From the NCBI RefSeq assembly GCF_003666245.1, contig NZ_MJLZ01000018.1, forward strand, positions 1 to 64,000: DNA of 64,000 nt. Direction: 5' to 3'. This document shows positions 49,911-61,568 of the stretch, in pieces (position 1 is the stretch's first letter; each line of letters begins with the position of its first letter). This DNA is from Brenneria alni (GTDB lineage: Bacteria > Pseudomonadota > Gammaproteobacteria > Enterobacterales > Enterobacteriaceae). The notes under the pieces are model-generated. The model saw nothing but the letters and a program-made list of their open reading frames with translations. It was not told where the DNA came from and did no database searches. A program made the translations under genes and the position numbers.

Positions 49911-50966
49911 TTGAACGTAACGACAAAAGAGATTGCCCTTGACCCTGCGGATAATCAACGCCTGCTCAACCTCTGCGGCCCGTTTGATGACAACATTAAA
50001 CTGATGGAGCGCCGTTTAGGTATCGAAATTAGTCGGCGGGATAATAAATTCAAGCTGGTAGGCAAAGCGCTCTGTGTTGAGGCCGCCGCTGATATTCTGC
50101 AACGTCTGTATGTCGATACCGCACCTGTACGTGGCGCCATTGGCGATATTGAACCCGAGCAAATTCACCTCGCGATTAAAGAATCTCGCGTGTTGGAACA
50201 ATCCGCCGAAAGTATTCCTGATTACGGTAAGGCCATTAATATCCGAACCAAGCGTGGCGTGATTAAACCGCGCACCCCCAATCAGGCGCAGTATATTGCC
50301 AACGTGCTCGACCACGACATCACCTTTGGCGTGGGCCCTGCGGGGACAGGGAAAACCTATCTGGCCGTGGCGGCTGCCGTTGATGCCCTGGAGCGTCAGG
50401 AGATCCGCCGTATTCTGCTGACCCGCCCGGCGGTTGAAGCCGGTGAAAAGCTGGGGTTTCTGCCCGGTGACCTGAGCCAGAAAGTCGATCCTTATCTGCG
50501 TCCGTTGTATGACGCGCTGTTTGAAATGCTGGGGTTTGAGAAAGTCGAAAAGCTGATCGAACGCAATGTGATCGAGGTGGCGCCTTTAGCCTACATGCGT
50601 GGTCGTACCTTGAACGATGCGTTTATCATTCTGGATGAAAGTCAGAACACCAGCATCGAACAGATGAAAATGTTCCTGACCCGTATCGGCTTTAATTCCA
50701 AAGCAGTGATTACCGGTGACGTGACGCAGATTGACCTGCCACGCAACCAGAAATCCGGTCTGCGCCATGCTATTGAAGTGCTGGCTAATGTCGAGGAGAT
50801 CAGCTTTAACTTTTTTAATAGCGAAGATGTCGTGCGCCACCCGGTTGTGGCCCGAATCGTCAACGCCTACGAAGCCTGGGAGCTTGCCGACCAAAAACGC
50901 AAAGACGCCCTGACTGAACAGCGTAAACGTGAAGCGCAGTCGACTTCGGAGCAGGAACATAAATGA
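49911..50966 (+). CDS. ybeZ: PhoH-like ATPase YbeZ
   Basis: YbeZ is a PhoH-family ATPase that partners the rRNA endonuclease YbeY. The TTG start, preceded by GAGGA, gives [19 protein letters not shown] and 351 residues, aligned with E. coli. It has a KH-like N-terminal part, Walker A in [13 protein letters not shown] (about 139-151), Walker B in AFIILDES, and RTLNDAF. It overlaps ybeY by four bases. Confidence 0.95.
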   Translation: MNVTTKEIALDPADNQRLLNLCGPFDDNIKLMERRLGIEISRRDNKFKLVGKALCVEAAADILQRLYVDTAPVRGAIGDIEPEQIHLAIKESRVLEQSAESIPDYGKAINIRTKRGVIKPRTPNQAQYIANVLDHDITFGVGPAGTGKTYLAVAAAVDALERQEIRRILLTRPAVEAGEKLGFLPGDLSQKVDPYLRPLYDALFEMLGFEKVEKLIERNVIEVAPLAYMRGRTLNDAFIILDESQNTSIEQMKMFLTRIGFNSKAVITGDVTQIDLPRNQKSGLRHAIEVLANVEEISFNFFNSEDVVRHPVVARIVNAYEAWELADQKRKDALTEQRKREAQSTSEQEHK

Positions 50967-51442
50967 GTCAGGTCATTCTTGATTTACAGATCGCCTGCGA
51001 ACAGGCACAGGGATTGCCTGATGAAAAGGATTTTCAACGCTGGCTGGAAGGAGTTCTGCCCCAGTTTCAGGACGTTTCAGAGGTGACAATCCGCATCGTT
51101 GACGAGGCGGAAAGTCACCACCTGAATCACACCTACCGGGGTAAGGATAAACCGACCAATGTGCTCTCCTTCCCGTTTGAAGCACCGCCGGAAGTAGAGC
51201 TGCCTCTGCTGGGCGATTTGATCATCTGCCGACAGGTGGTTGAACGGGAAGCGGCGGAACAGGAAAAGACGCTGGAGGAGCATTGGGCACATATGGTTGT
51301 GCATGGTAGCCTGCATCTGCTAGGTTATGACCATATCGAAGACAGCGAAGCCGAAGAGATGGAAGCGCTGGAAACGGAGATTATGCAAAACATGGGGTAT
51401 GCCGATCCCTATCTTGCAGAGAAAGATGGCCTTGCCGACTAA
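50963..51442 (+). CDS. ybeY: Endoribonuclease YbeY
   Basis: YbeY is a zinc-dependent single-strand endoribonuclease for 16S rRNA 3'-end maturation and ribosome quality control. The 159 residues include [11 protein letters not shown] and the zinc motif [11 protein letters not shown] (three His). It is translationally coupled to ybeZ (ATGA). Confidence 0.96.
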   Translation: MSQVILDLQIACEQAQGLPDEKDFQRWLEGVLPQFQDVSEVTIRIVDEAESHHLNHTYRGKDKPTNVLSFPFEAPPEVELPLLGDLIICRQVVEREAAEQEKTLEEHWAHMVVHGSLHLLGYDHIEDSEAEEMEALETEIMQNMGYADPYLAEKDGLAD

Positions 51443-51554
51443 ATAACCCGATTTGTTTTATCCAGTTTTATATTACGTCAGTCAGGCTGCATCGTTATTA
51501 TTCCCAGCCTGTTGATAATGATCCATTAACATGAGTGATATTAATTAAAACGCC

Positions 51555-52433
51555 ATGAGCGACGACCATTCTCAAAACAGCGACAGCCCCAGTCCCAAGA
51601 AGGGTTTCTTTTCCCTTATTCTCAATCAGCTTTTTCATGGTGAGCCCAAAGATCGTAATGATCTGCTGACGCTCATCCGTGATTCGGAACAGAACGATCT
51701 GATTGATCCGGAAACCCGCGATATGCTTGAAGGCGTGATGGATATCGCTGAACAGCGCGTGCGCGACATCATGATCCCGCGTTCACAAATGATTACCCTG
51801 AAACACAATCAGACGCTGGAAGAGTGCCTGGATGTCATCATCGAATCCGCCCACTCCCGCTTTCCGGTGATCAGCGAAGACAAAGATCATATTGAAGGGA
51901 TCCTGATGGCCAAAGATCTGCTGCCGTTTATGCGCAGCGAGTCCGAGCCATTCAGCATGGACAAAGTGCTGCGCTCCGCAGTGGTGGTGCCGGAGAGCAA
52001 ACGCGTTGACCGGATGCTCAATGAATTCCGCTCGCTACGCTATCACATGGCCATCGTGATTGACGAATTTGGCGGCGTCTCTGGGCTGGTGACCATTGAA
52101 GACATTCTAGAATTGATTGTGGGTGAAATTGAAGACGAATACGACGACGAAGAAGATCGTGATATTCGCCAGCTCAACCGTCAAACCTATACCGTCCGCG
52201 CCCTTACCGATATTGAAGATTTCAATGAAGCGTTTGGTACACAGTTCAGCGATGAAGAGGTGGATACCATCGGCGGCTTAATCATGCAGTCTTTCGGCCA
52301 TCTACCTGCCCGCGGGGAAACCATTGAAATAGAAGGTTACCTGTTTAAAGTTGCTATGGCTGACAGCCGTCGTATCATTCAGGTACACGTCAGAATCCCT
52401 GACAATGCGCCTCAACCGCACCTGGAAGATTGA
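51555..52433 (+). CDS. corC: CorC/HlyC-family transporter-associated protein (CorC, YbeX)
   Basis: CorC is linked to magnesium and cobalt efflux and, through YbeY-YbeZ, to ribosome homeostasis. The 292 residues show two CBS domains (about 70-190, with [20 protein letters not shown] and [20 protein letters not shown]) and a C-terminal CorC domain (about 205-285). A 112-base gap separates it from ybeY. Confidence 0.95.
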   Translation: MSDDHSQNSDSPSPKKGFFSLILNQLFHGEPKDRNDLLTLIRDSEQNDLIDPETRDMLEGVMDIAEQRVRDIMIPRSQMITLKHNQTLEECLDVIIESAHSRFPVISEDKDHIEGILMAKDLLPFMRSESEPFSMDKVLRSAVVVPESKRVDRMLNEFRSLRYHMAIVIDEFGGVSGLVTIEDILELIVGEIEDEYDDEEDRDIRQLNRQTYTVRALTDIEDFNEAFGTQFSDEEVDTIGGLIMQSFGHLPARGETIEIEGYLFKVAMADSRRIIQVHVRIPDNAPQPHLED

Positions 52434-52440
52434 ATTTAAC

Positions 52441-53970
52441 ATGCCTGTAGCCTCTTTACTGCAACGCCAGCAGGTTCGCATCTTGCTGGCGCTCTTGTTC
52501 GGCGCCTGCGGCACGCTGGCCTTCTCTCCATTTGACGTCTGGCTGGCTGCGTTGATCTCGTTAATGGGATTGCAAACGCTGACGCTGAACCGTACCGTAC
52601 GCCAGTCAGCCGGGATTGGTTTCAGTTGGGGATTTGGCCTGTTCGGCAGCGGCGTCAACTGGGTGTACGTCAGCATCTCCCAGTTTGGCGGTATGCCCGG
52701 GCCGATCAATATCGCGCTTGTCATACTGCTGGCCGCCTATCTGGCACTCTATCCCTTACTCTTTTCCGCACTGATCTCACGTTTATGGCCGAAAACCACC
52801 TGGTGGCGGCTGGCAATCGCCGCCCCCGTGTTATGGCAGTTGACGGAATTCCTGCGCGGATGGGTGCTCACCGGCTTTCCGTGGCTACAGTTTGGCTACA
52901 GCCAGATTAACGGGCCGCTGAAAGGCATTGCGCCTATTCTTGGCGTCGATACCATTACCTTCATGCTGATAAGCATCAGTGGACTGTTGGTTTTCGCGTG
53001 GTATCAGCGCAGGATAGGGCCTGCGGTTATCGCCCTGGCGCTGCTCGCCTTGCCGTGGCCGTTACGTAATATCAAATGGTTCAATCTGCTGCCCGAACGC
53101 ACGGTCAATGTTGCGCTGGTACAGGGGAATATCCCACAGGAAGTAAAGTGGAACCCGGATCAGCTACTGAGTACGCTGCGTATTTACCTCGATAACAGCC
53201 TGCCCTATATGGAAAAGGCGCCGATTATCATCTGGCCGGAATCCGCGGTTCCCGATGTCGAAAGCAATCAGGGGGCTTACCTCACTCAGATCGACGATTT
53301 ACTGCGCAGCCACAATAGCAGTCTGGTCACTGGCATTGTTGATTCGCGCCACAATGGCACTCAGTTTGATTATTACAACAGTATTATTGTGCTCGGTGAT
53401 AAAACGCCTTATCACTACCCGACCAGCAACCGCTACAACAAGCATCACCTGGTTCCATTTGGCGAATTCGTCCCCCTGGAGACACTGCTGCGCCCGCTGG
53501 CTCCGCTCTTTGATTTGCCGATGTCCTCTTTCAGCCGCGGCAATTACCGCCAACCTCAGCTAACAGTCAACGGCTATAAGCTGACGTCAGCCATCTGCTA
53601 TGAAATTATTCTGGGCCAGCAGATGCGTGATAACTTCCGGGAAGACACGGATATGCTGTTAACCATCTCGAACGATGCCTGGTTCGGCCACTCTATCGGG
53701 CCGTGGCAGCACTTCCAGATGGCACGGATGCGTGCGCTGGAATTAGGCCGTCCTTTGGTTCGCGGCACCAACAATGGCGTTACTGCCGTGATTGCTCCCG
53801 ACGGTGAAATCAGCGCCAGCTTGCCGCAATTTACTCGCGCAGTACTGGATACCCAGATAGTTCCCGCTTCCGGACTCACGCCCTATGCCCGTTTCGGCTC
53901 CTGGCCGCTATGGGTTATCAGCCTGCTGTTCGGCTTTATCGCCATTATATTCAGCTGGCGTCGCCGTTAA
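52441..53970 (+). CDS. lnt: Apolipoprotein N-acyltransferase
   Basis: Lnt adds the third acyl chain to lipoproteins such as Pal and LptE. The start [20 protein letters not shown] gives 509 residues. Six to eight membrane helices (about 15-225 and 485-505) flank a periplasmic nitrilase domain. The catalytic triad lies in [10 protein letters not shown] (Glu), [16 protein letters not shown] (Lys) and [11 protein letters not shown] (Cys). It begins seven bases after corC; earlier in-frame starts lie inside corC. Confidence 0.97.
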   Translation: MPVASLLQRQQVRILLALLFGACGTLAFSPFDVWLAALISLMGLQTLTLNRTVRQSAGIGFSWGFGLFGSGVNWVYVSISQFGGMPGPINIALVILLAAYLALYPLLFSALISRLWPKTTWWRLAIAAPVLWQLTEFLRGWVLTGFPWLQFGYSQINGPLKGIAPILGVDTITFMLISISGLLVFAWYQRRIGPAVIALALLALPWPLRNIKWFNLLPERTVNVALVQGNIPQEVKWNPDQLLSTLRIYLDNSLPYMEKAPIIIWPESAVPDVESNQGAYLTQIDDLLRSHNSSLVTGIVDSRHNGTQFDYYNSIIVLGDKTPYHYPTSNRYNKHHLVPFGEFVPLETLLRPLAPLFDLPMSSFSRGNYRQPQLTVNGYKLTSAICYEIILGQQMRDNFREDTDMLLTISNDAWFGHSIGPWQHFQMARMRALELGRPLVRGTNNGVTAVIAPDGEISASLPQFTRAVLDTQIVPASGLTPYARFGSWPLWVISLLFGFIAIIFSWRRR

Positions 53971-54359
53971 TCCTCGTCTCTCCAACTAAAGGCATGTTAA
54001 TGGATGCCTTTAGTTATATATGGCATGATCTTTGCCTGTTAAACATATTGTAAATGGTTGTCTCAATGTTTTTTATCGTTTCGCTTCGGTACAGCACAGC
54101 TTTAGGGCATATAGTGCACCGTTTTTGTGCGAAGTGATTTTATTGCCACCATATGGTGCGAGACGCTTTGTAAAAAATAAACATTTGCATATCAAATCAT
54201 TTACAATAAGCTATTTTTAACAGCATATGTCGTTACTTCGCTCTTTCGCGGTGCATGATTTTCATGCCGCAGAAGCATCAGAGCGTTATCATTAATTTAG
54301 CGGCACAACTTTATAGAGCCACAATTACAGCGCCACAACTACAGCAAAGGAGTTAGAAC
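53971..54359. other. lnt-gltI intergenic region
   Basis: 389 bases hold the lnt hairpin, AT-rich sequence (54130-54225) with likely gltI promoter elements, and a triplicated GCCACAA-like motif (AGAGCCACAATTACAGCGCC, then ACAACTACAG) just before AAAGGAG of gltI. No gene was recognised. Confidence 0.5.
53983..54016 (+). terminator. Hairpin after lnt
   Basis: ACTAAAGGCAT/ATGCCTTTAGT (53985-53995 and 54004-54014) is a perfect 11-bp stem. The following TATATATGG is not a strong T-run, so it may be a weak terminator. Confidence 0.55.
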
Positions 54360-55259
54360 ATGCAAATGCGTAAACTGGCACTATCACTGCTTCTGCTTGG
54401 CACCACAGCCAGCCTGGCTGCCCAAGCCGAAGAGCTGACGGGTACGCTGAAAAAAGTAAAAGATAATGGCGTTATCGTTATCGGTCATCGTGAATCTTCC
54501 GTTCCTTTTTCTTACTACGATAACCAGCAAAAAGTTGTCGGCTACTCTCAGGCCTATGCGGATAAAATCGTAGACGCCATTAGGGAAAAATTGGATGCGC
54601 CTAACCTACAGGTTAAGCTGCTGCCCGTCACCTCTCAAAACCGTATTCCATTGTTACAGAATGGGACGTTCGATCTGGAATGCGGATCGACGACCAACAA
54701 TCTGGAACGCCAGAAACAAGCCGCGTTCTCTAACACCATTTTCGTTGTCGGCACCCGCTTGTTAACCAAAAAAGATTCCGGCGTTAAAGACTTCCCGGAT
54801 CTGGCTGGTAAAACGGTTGTTGTCACTTCCGGTACAACATCTGAAATTCTGCTGAACAAGCTGAACGAAGAAAAACAGATGAAAATGCGCATCATCAGCG
54901 CCAAAGACCACGGTGACTCTTTCCGCACGTTGGAAAGCGGTCGCGCAGTGGCCTTTATGATGGACGATGCCTTGCTGGCCGGTGAACGCGCTAAAGCCAA
55001 AAATGCAGATCAGTGGGATATCGTCGGCACCGCGCAATCAGAAGAAGCATACGGATGTATGCTGCGTAAAGACGATCCGCAGTTCAAGAAACTGGTTGAT
55101 GACACCATTGCTGAAGTACAGACCTCTGGCGAAGCGGAGAAATGGTTTGATCGTTGGTTCAAACAACCCATCCCGCCAAAAGATCTCAATTTGAACTTTG
55201 CACTTTCCGACGAAATGAAAGCCCTGTTCAAAGCGCCAAATGATAAGGCCTTAAACTAA
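54360..55259 (+). CDS. gltI: Glutamate/aspartate ABC transporter substrate-binding protein
   Basis: GltI is the periplasmic receptor for glutamate and aspartate. The 299 residues have a signal peptide ending AQA (about residue 23) and conserved GHRESSVPFSYYDNQQKVVG, LQNGTFDLECGSTTNN and TSGTTSEILLNKLNEE. The C-terminal half carries a Cys (AYGCMLRKDDP) paired with the earlier Cys. Confidence 0.97.
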   Translation: MQMRKLALSLLLLGTTASLAAQAEELTGTLKKVKDNGVIVIGHRESSVPFSYYDNQQKVVGYSQAYADKIVDAIREKLDAPNLQVKLLPVTSQNRIPLLQNGTFDLECGSTTNNLERQKQAAFSNTIFVVGTRLLTKKDSGVKDFPDLAGKTVVVTSGTTSEILLNKLNEEKQMKMRIISAKDHGDSFRTLESGRAVAFMMDDALLAGERAKAKNADQWDIVGTAQSEEAYGCMLRKDDPQFKKLVDDTIAEVQTSGEAEKWFDRWFKQPIPPKDLNLNFALSDEMKALFKAPNDKALN

Positions 55260-55261
55260 TT

Positions 55262-55400
55262 AATAATGAAAAGAAGGGCAGATATCTCTCTGCCTTATGA
55301 TTGCTGATTCGTGGCAGACAGACGGACATGTGGTGGTCGTTCCCCATCACATGTCGATCGCCGCTCATCAATCTTCGGGGTAGCTTCGCTACCCTTTTTT
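55262..55400 (+). ncRNA. sroC: Candidate SroC small RNA
   Basis: The gltI-gltJ gap ends in a strong terminator, GGGTAG-CTTCG-CTACCC plus six T (55378-55400), inside an operon. In E. coli and Salmonella SroC is released from exactly this place and sponges GcvB. Two further hairpins (GGGCAGATATCTCTCTGCC and ACATGTGGTGGTCGTTCCCC, then ATCACATGT) precede it. The 5' end is unknown; identity is by position and structure only. Confidence 0.6.
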
Positions 55401-55413
55401 ACCGGAGTTAGTT

Positions 55414-56154
55414 ATGTCAATAGATTGGAACTGGGGCATATTCCTGCAAGCAGCCCCATTCGGCAATACCACCTATCTCGGATGGATATTGTCAGGCCTG
55501 CAAGTCACGGTCACATTGTCTATTTGTGCCTGGATTATCGCATTTTTGCTTGGATCCCTGTTTGGGATTTTACGTACCGTCCCCAATCGTTTCCTTTCGG
55601 GAATTGGTACTTGCTATGTTGAATTATTCCGTAACGTACCGCTGATCGTGCAATTCTTTACCTGGTATCTGGTGGTGCCGGAGTTGTTGCCCGTCGATAT
55701 TGGTATGTGGTTTAAGGCCGAGCTCGATCCTAATATCCAGTTCTTTTTGTCTTCCATGATATGCCTGGGACTGTTTACCGCAGCTCGCGTATGCGAACAG
55801 GTTCGTGCGGGCATCCAGTCGCTGCCGCGTGGTCAACAGGCGGCAGGACTGGCAATGGGGCTGACGCTGCCGCAGACTTACCGCTACGTCTTATTACCCA
55901 ATGCCTATCGCGTTGTTGTTCCGCCGTTAACATCCGAGATGCTCAACCTGGTCAAGAACTCCGCCATTGCATCAACGATTGGGCTGGTGGATATGGCGGC
56001 ACAGGCTGGCAAGCTGCTGGATTACTCTGCACATGCGTATGAGTCTTTCACCGCCATTACGCTGGCCTATGTCGGGATTAATGCCATCATTATGCTGGTT
56101 ATGCAGGTGGTAGAGCAGAAAACCCGTTTGCCGGGCAATGTGGGGAGCAAATAG
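55414..56154 (+). CDS. gltJ: Glutamate/aspartate ABC transporter permease GltJ
   Basis: GltJ is an inner-membrane permease of the HisM/GlnP type. The 246 residues have five to six helices and the ATPase-contacting EAA loop (QAAGLAMGLTLPQTYRYVLL). It is co-transcribed with gltI past the internal terminator and abuts gltK. Confidence 0.96.
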   Translation: MSIDWNWGIFLQAAPFGNTTYLGWILSGLQVTVTLSICAWIIAFLLGSLFGILRTVPNRFLSGIGTCYVELFRNVPLIVQFFTWYLVVPELLPVDIGMWFKAELDPNIQFFLSSMICLGLFTAARVCEQVRAGIQSLPRGQQAAGLAMGLTLPQTYRYVLLPNAYRVVVPPLTSEMLNLVKNSAIASTIGLVDMAAQAGKLLDYSAHAYESFTAITLAYVGINAIIMLVMQVVEQKTRLPGNVGSK

Positions 56155-56829
56155 ATGTACGAATTTGACTGGAGCTCAATTGGGCCAAGCCTGCCCTACC
56201 TGTTGCAAGGCATGGCGGTCACGCTCAAAATCACCATTACCGCCGTGATTGTCGGTATTGTCTGGGGAACGATTCTGGCGGTCATGCGTCTCTCGCCGAT
56301 AAAACCCATCAGTTGGTTCGCCAAGATATACGTTAACCTGTTCCGCTCTGTGCCATTAGTGATGGTGCTGTTGTGGTTCTATCTGGTTGTGCCGAGCTTA
56401 TTACAAAATGTGCTTGGCCTTTCGCCGAAAACCGATATTCGATTAATTTCGGCTATGGTCGCTTTTTCATTATTTGAGGCAGCCTATTATTCCGAAATTA
56501 TCCGCGCAGGCATACTCAGCGTATCACGTGGTCAGTCATCGGCGGCATTAGCGCTGGGAATGACGCACTGGCAATCCATGAAGCTGGTGATCCTGCCGCA
56601 GGCCTTCCGCGCCATGGTGCCTCTGCTTCTCACGCAAGGTATTGTTCTGTTTCAGGATACCTCGCTGGTTTACGTACTCAGCCTGGCTGATTTCTTCCGT
56701 ACCGCCTCCACCATTGGTGAACGTGACGGAACACAAGTTGAAATGATCCTGTTTGCCGGATTTATCTATTTTATTATCAGCATTAGCGCATCAATGCTGG
56801 TCAGTTACCTGAAAAAAAGGACGGTTTGA
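56155..56829 (+). CDS. gltK: Glutamate/aspartate ABC transporter permease GltK
   Basis: GltK is the second permease, 224 residues, with the EAA loop [20 protein letters not shown] and [17 protein letters not shown]. The ATG comes immediately after the gltJ stop codon, and its own stop overlaps gltL. Confidence 0.96.
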   Translation: MYEFDWSSIGPSLPYLLQGMAVTLKITITAVIVGIVWGTILAVMRLSPIKPISWFAKIYVNLFRSVPLVMVLLWFYLVVPSLLQNVLGLSPKTDIRLISAMVAFSLFEAAYYSEIIRAGILSVSRGQSSAALALGMTHWQSMKLVILPQAFRAMVPLLLTQGIVLFQDTSLVYVLSLADFFRTASTIGERDGTQVEMILFAGFIYFIISISASMLVSYLKKRTV

Positions 56830-57554
56830 TGATTTTCCTGAAAAATATTTCTAAATGGTATGGTCAATTTCAGGTGCTAACCGACTGCTCCACAGAAGTC
56901 AAAAAAGGTGAGGTGGTCGTGGTTTGCGGGCCTTCCGGTTCCGGTAAGTCAACCTTGATCAAAACCGTTAACGGCCTGGAACCTATCCAGCAAGGCGAGA
57001 TTGAAGTCAATGGCATCATCGTTAACGACAAAAAAACCAATCTGGCCCAGTTACGTTCAAAAGTCGGCATGGTATTCCAACATTTTGAGTTGTTTCCGCA
57101 TCTGTCCATTATCGACAACCTGACGCTGGCGCAGGTAAAAGTGCTGAAACGGGATCGTGAAGAATCAAAGGTCAAAGCGAAAAAACTGCTGGAGCGCGTT
57201 GGGCTGGCGGTTCAGGCGAACAAATACCCCGGTCAATTGTCCGGCGGGCAGCAGCAGCGTGTCGCCATTGCCCGTGCGCTATGTATGGATCCCATCGCAA
57301 TGCTGTTTGACGAACCCACTTCCGCACTCGATCCGGAAATGATCAACGAGGTGCTGGACGTCATGGTTGAACTGGCGCAGGAAGGGATGACCATGATGGT
57401 AGTAACGCACGAAATGGGTTTTGCCCGTAAAGTGGCCCACCGGGTTATTTTTATGGATGAAGGAAAAATTATTGAAGATACCCCGAAAGACGATTTCTTT
57501 AATAATCCACAATCTGATCGGGCGAAAGACTTTCTGGCGAAAATCCTGCACTGA
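56829..57554 (+). CDS. gltL: Glutamate/aspartate ABC transporter ATP-binding protein
   Basis: GltL is the ATPase of the transporter. The ATG at 56829 shares a base with the gltK stop (TGATG) and gives 241 residues as in E. coli. Walker A is [13 protein letters not shown], the signature [15 protein letters not shown], Walker [14 protein letters not shown], and the H-loop VTHEMGFA. Confidence 0.97.
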   Translation: MIFLKNISKWYGQFQVLTDCSTEVKKGEVVVVCGPSGSGKSTLIKTVNGLEPIQQGEIEVNGIIVNDKKTNLAQLRSKVGMVFQHFELFPHLSIIDNLTLAQVKVLKRDREESKVKAKKLLERVGLAVQANKYPGQLSGGQQQRVAIARALCMDPIAMLFDEPTSALDPEMINEVLDVMVELAQEGMTMMVVTHEMGFARKVAHRVIFMDEGKIIEDTPKDDFFNNPQSDRAKDFLAKILH

Positions 57555-57563
57555 TCCCCGAAA

Positions 57564-57592
57564 AAAGCGTGCCACCCGGCACGCTTTCTGCT
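57564..57592 (+). terminator. Terminator of the glt operon
   Basis: AGCGTGCC/GGCACGCT (57566-57573 and 57578-57585) is followed by TTCTGCTTTTAC. The A-run before it could also serve the convergent ybeL. Confidence 0.8.
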
Positions 57593-57621
57593 TTTACTGG
57601 CCTGGGTTTTTCACAAAACCA

Positions 57622-58104
57622 TCATGGCTGGAAAGGCTGTCGGTGGAAGAGATCGTGTGAGCATTTAGGGCAAAGCGGCAAAATTTCCGGCGTATAAAAC
57701 GCGATATGATGAAGGCATTTTTCACACACCAGATTGCCTAATCCCACCACTTCACCGCTGTGATAGACACCGTGATGGTTGACATCCTTAAAAATTTCAC
57801 GCCACTCCAGTTGGGTTTTATCCGTAATATCCGCCAGTTCCTGCCAGAGACTCTCTTTAATGACCCGCATAAAAACGCTATCGGTAAACTCATCCTGACT
57901 TTCACCGTAACTACGTGCAAACTCCGCCAGATCTCGCTGAACGGCCTGAATCACCTGATCAATTTCTTTTTGCGTCAGTTCTGAGTTTGCCTGCAACGTC
58001 TCCCTGGCACGTTGCACCAGACCATCCATATCCCGTTCACCATTATTCAGCCGGGCCGTCACTGAAGCCATTAACTCGCGGTAGTAGCGGGCTACTTTAC
58101 TCAT
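57622..58104 (-). CDS. ybeL: YbeL family zinc ribbon-containing protein (DUF1451)
   Basis: The protein has no assigned biochemical role. The start MSKVARYYRELMASVTARLN gives 160 residues as in E. coli YbeL. It is largely helical, ending in a zinc ribbon with CEKCLHH and PLCPKCSH. An upstream ATG would add 13 unconserved residues. Confidence 0.92.
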   Translation of the reverse strand: MSKVARYYRELMASVTARLNNGERDMDGLVQRARETLQANSELTQKEIDQVIQAVQRDLAEFARSYGESQDEFTDSVFMRVIKESLWQELADITDKTQLEWREIFKDVNHHGVYHSGEVVGLGNLVCEKCLHHIAFYTPEILPLCPKCSHDLFHRQPFQP

Positions 58105-58413
58105 GCTCCCTCCTGAATATGCCGGTTGAAATACGATGTGCAATACGTCCCTGGCGCCTGACGGCCTTTAACGCGAACAAATATCCAATTTATCTCCCTC
58201 TATTTTAGACTATTTCCCCTTCATAACCGGGACGGACTCGCTATTTGCGTGATTTTTACTCGTTTTCTTCTCACAAATCAGAAATATTCCCCAGCCGGGA
58301 ACAGGGTGTTGTTGCCTCAGTCGCTTATCAGCTATGCTATGCGGATCTTTTGTTATGAATCAAAGTACGCTACCGGCGTAGCTATTCTTTACTAAACAGG
58401 ACCCCTGGCAGCC
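58105..58413. other. Divergent ybeL-leuS region
   Basis: 309 bases without a gene hold both promoters. AGCTATGCTATGCGG (about 58330) resembles an extended -10 in the leuS direction. No leader peptide or riboswitch was recognised. Confidence 0.4.
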
Positions 58414-60996
58414 ATGCAAGAGCAATACCGCCCAGAAGAGATAGAAGCGCACGTCCAGCTTCACTGGCAAGAGAAGCAGACATTCAAAGTGACCGAAGAA
58501 CCTGGCAAGGAAAAGTATTATTGCCTTTCCATGTTGCCCTACCCTTCTGGCCGTCTACATATGGGACACGTTCGTAACTACACCATTGGTGACGTGATCT
58601 CTCGCTATCAGCGAATGCTGGGAAAAAACGTATTGCAGCCGATTGGCTGGGATGCGTTCGGCCTGCCAGCGGAAGGCGCTGCGGTTAAAAATAATACCGC
58701 CCCGGCTCCCTGGACCTACTCCAACATTGAATACATGAAAAACCAGCTCAAACTGCTGGGTTTCGGCTACGACTGGGATCGCGAAGTCGCCACCTGCAAA
58801 CCGGACTACTACCGCTGGGAACAGTGGTTTTTCACCAAACTGTATGAAAAAGGTCTGGTTTATAAAAAAACCTCTGCGGTGAACTGGTGCCCGAACGATC
58901 AGACCGTCCTGGCCAACGAGCAGGTTATAGATGGCTGCTGCTGGCGCTGCGACACCAAAGTGGAACGCAAAGAAATTCCACAGTGGTTTATCAAAATCAC
59001 CGATTACGCCGATCAACTGCTCAACGATCTGGATACGCTGGAAAGCTGGCCCGAACAGGTCAAAACCATGCAGCGTAACTGGATTGGCCGTTCTGAAGGC
59101 GTTGAAATCACCTTTGAGGTGGCAGACAGTCAGGAGAAACTGAACGTTTATACCACCCGTCCCGATACTTTCATGGGCGTAACCTACGTGGCCGTCGCCG
59201 CCGGTCACCCGTTGGCGTTACAGGCCGCGGCCAGTAATTCGGCACTGGCTGACTTTATTGATGAATGCCGTAATACCAAAGTGGCCGAAGCCGACATGGC
59301 CACTATGGAGAAGAAAGGCATGGCTACCGGCCTGTATGCCATTCATCCGCTGAACGGTGAAAAAGTCGCTATCTGGGCCGCTAACTTTGTGCTGATGGAC
59401 TACGGCACAGGCGCCGTCATGGCTGTACCGGGGCACGATCAGCGTGACTGGGAATTCGCCGCCAAATACGGCCTGACTATCAAACCGGTTATCCTGAACA
59501 GCGATGGCAGCGAGCCGGATCTATCCGCTCAGGCGATGACGGAAAAAGGCCGGTTGTTTAACTCCGGCGAGTTTGATGGTCTGGACTTTGAATCCGCCTT
59601 TAACGCCATTGCCGACAAACTGGTGGCACGGGGTATCGGTGAACGTAAAGTCAACTACCGTCTGCGCGACTGGGGGGTTTCCCGTCAGCGTTACTGGGGG
59701 GCGCCAATCCCCATGATTACGCTGGAAGACGGTACGGTCATCCCAACGCCGGAAGATCAACTGCCGGTCGTGTTGCCGGAAGATGTCGTCATGGACGGTA
59801 TTACCAGCCCATTGAAATCCAATCCTGAGTGGGCGAAAACCACGGTGAATGGTCGGCCCGCAATGCGTGAAACGGATACGTTCGACACCTTTATGGAGTC
59901 ATCCTGGTATTATGCGCGCTACACCTGCCCACAGTATGATAAAGGGATGCTGGATCCGGCAGCGGCCAACTACTGGCTGCCGGTCGATCAGTATGTCGGG
60001 GGCATCGAACACGCCATCATGCATCTGATGTATTTCCGCTTCTTCCACAAGCTGCTGCGTGATGCCGGCCTGGTTACCTCCGACGAACCGGCCAAGCGCC
60101 TGCTGTGTCAGGGCATGGTACTGGCGGATGCCTTTTATTATCTCGGCGATAACGGAGAGCGCATCTGGGTATCCCCGGTAGACGTCACCGTTGAGCGCGA
60201 CGAAAAAGGCCGTATCGTTAAAGCAGTCGATAAAGACGGTCACGACGTTGTCTATGCGGGTATGAGCAAAATGTCGAAGTCCAAAAACAACGGCATCGAT
60301 CCACAGGTCATGGTTGAAAAATATGGAGCAGACACCGTTCGTCTGTTTATGATGTTTGCCTCACCCGCAGAGATGACGCTGGAATGGCAGGAGTCCGGAG
60401 TTGAGGGGGCGAACCGCTTCCTGAAACGCGTCTGGAAACAGGCTTTTGATCATACGGCAAAAGGCCCGGTTCAGGCGCTGGACGTGGCAACCTTAACTGA
60501 AGATCAGAAATCATTGCGCCGCGACCTGCATAAAACGATTGCCAAAGTAACCGATGATATTGGCCGTCGCCAAACCTTTAATACCGCCATCGCTGCCATT
60601 ATGGAGCTGATGAACAAACTGGCTAAAGCGCCGCAGGAAAGCGCACAGGATCGTGCGTTGACTCAGGAAGCCCTGCTGGCGGTGGTACGTATGCTTTATC
60701 CTTTCACACCGCACGTCTGCTTTGTACTGTGGCAGGCCTTGCAGGGTGAAGGCGATATTGATACGGCGCCCTGGCCGGTCGCTGATGAAAACGCCATGAT
60801 AGAAGATTCCAAACTGGTGGTCATTCAGGTGAACGGTAAGGTACGCGGTAAAATCACCGTTGCCGCCGACGCCAGTCAGGATCAAGTACGTGAGCGCGCT
60901 GCCGAGGAACCTCTGGTAGCGAAATATCTGGACGGCGTCACTGTGCGTAAAGTGATTTATGTCCCTGGCAAACTGCTTAACCTGGTTGTAGGTTAA
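58414..60996 (+). CDS. leuS: Leucyl-tRNA synthetase
   Basis: LeuS charges tRNA-Leu. The 860 residues show HIGH as HMGH in [19 protein letters not shown], the CP1 editing domain (about 220-415) with [16 protein letters not shown] and the catalytic Asp in [12 protein letters not shown], the zinc-binding [20 protein letters not shown], then C, and KMSKS in [18 protein letters not shown]-terminal domain ends [15 protein letters not shown]. It heads leuS-lptE-holA-nadD. Confidence 0.98.
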   Translation: MQEQYRPEEIEAHVQLHWQEKQTFKVTEEPGKEKYYCLSMLPYPSGRLHMGHVRNYTIGDVISRYQRMLGKNVLQPIGWDAFGLPAEGAAVKNNTAPAPWTYSNIEYMKNQLKLLGFGYDWDREVATCKPDYYRWEQWFFTKLYEKGLVYKKTSAVNWCPNDQTVLANEQVIDGCCWRCDTKVERKEIPQWFIKITDYADQLLNDLDTLESWPEQVKTMQRNWIGRSEGVEITFEVADSQEKLNVYTTRPDTFMGVTYVAVAAGHPLALQAAASNSALADFIDECRNTKVAEADMATMEKKGMATGLYAIHPLNGEKVAIWAANFVLMDYGTGAVMAVPGHDQRDWEFAAKYGLTIKPVILNSDGSEPDLSAQAMTEKGRLFNSGEFDGLDFESAFNAIADKLVARGIGERKVNYRLRDWGVSRQRYWGAPIPMITLEDGTVIPTPEDQLPVVLPEDVVMDGITSPLKSNPEWAKTTVNGRPAMRETDTFDTFMESSWYYARYTCPQYDKGMLDPAAANYWLPVDQYVGGIEHAIMHLMYFRFFHKLLRDAGLVTSDEPAKRLLCQGMVLADAFYYLGDNGERIWVSPVDVTVERDEKGRIVKAVDKDGHDVVYAGMSKMSKSKNNGIDPQVMVEKYGADTVRLFMMFASPAEMTLEWQESGVEGANRFLKRVWKQAFDHTAKGPVQALDVATLTEDQKSLRRDLHKTIAKVTDDIGRRQTFNTAIAAIMELMNKLAKAPQESAQDRALTQEALLAVVRMLYPFTPHVCFVLWQALQGEGDIDTAPWPVADENAMIEDSKLVVIQVNGKVRGKITVAADASQDQVRERAAEEPLVAKYLDGVTVRKVIYVPGKLLNLVVG

Positions 60997-61010
60997 GGCA
61001 AGGAGGATCT

Positions 61011-61568
61011 GTGCGACATCGTCTATTTACGTTGTTGCTGGGGCTGGCGGTGTTAGTCACCGCTGGCTGCGGTTTCCATCTACGTGGCACGACACAAGTA
61101 CCTTCATCGTTACAAACGCTGGTGCTGGACAGCAGTGATCCGTACGGCCCGTTAACCCGTGCGGTTCGTGAACAGTTGCGCCTCAGCGATGTGGAAATTG
61201 TTGCTGATGCCACCCGGCAGGATATTCCCTCTTTGCGGATCCTGAATGCATCGGAAACAAAAGATACCGTCTCGGTTTTTCAGGATGGGAAAACGGCTGA
61301 ATACCAAATGGTGTTGGTGCTCAGGGCGCAGGTTCTGATGCCAGGTGAAGATATTTATCCACTCAGCGTGACGGTATTCCGCACGTTCTTTGATAACCCA
61401 TTAACCGCCCTGGCGAAAGATGCCGAGCAGGATATTATCCGGCAGGAAATGCGCGAACAGGCGGCGGCACAACTGGTGCGTAAACTGCTGACCATTAACG
61501 GCAGTAAAGGCGCTAAAAATCAGCCAGGCACCTCGACGGGCATAACCCCGTCGTCCGATCGTTCATGA
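61011..61568 (+). CDS. lptE: LPS assembly lipoprotein LptE
   Basis: LptE plugs and helps assemble the LptD outer-membrane channel. The GTG start, after AAGGAGG, gives [20 protein letters not shown] with lipid-bearing Cys20 and [11 protein letters not shown]. The 185 residues match the family length. The C-terminal tail is low-complexity and variable. It overlaps holA by four bases. Confidence 0.96.
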   Translation: MRHRLFTLLLGLAVLVTAGCGFHLRGTTQVPSSLQTLVLDSSDPYGPLTRAVREQLRLSDVEIVADATRQDIPSLRILNASETKDTVSVFQDGKTAEYQMVLVLRAQVLMPGEDIYPLSVTVFRTFFDNPLTALAKDAEQDIIRQEMREQAAAQLVRKLLTINGSKGAKNQPGTSTGITPSSDRS

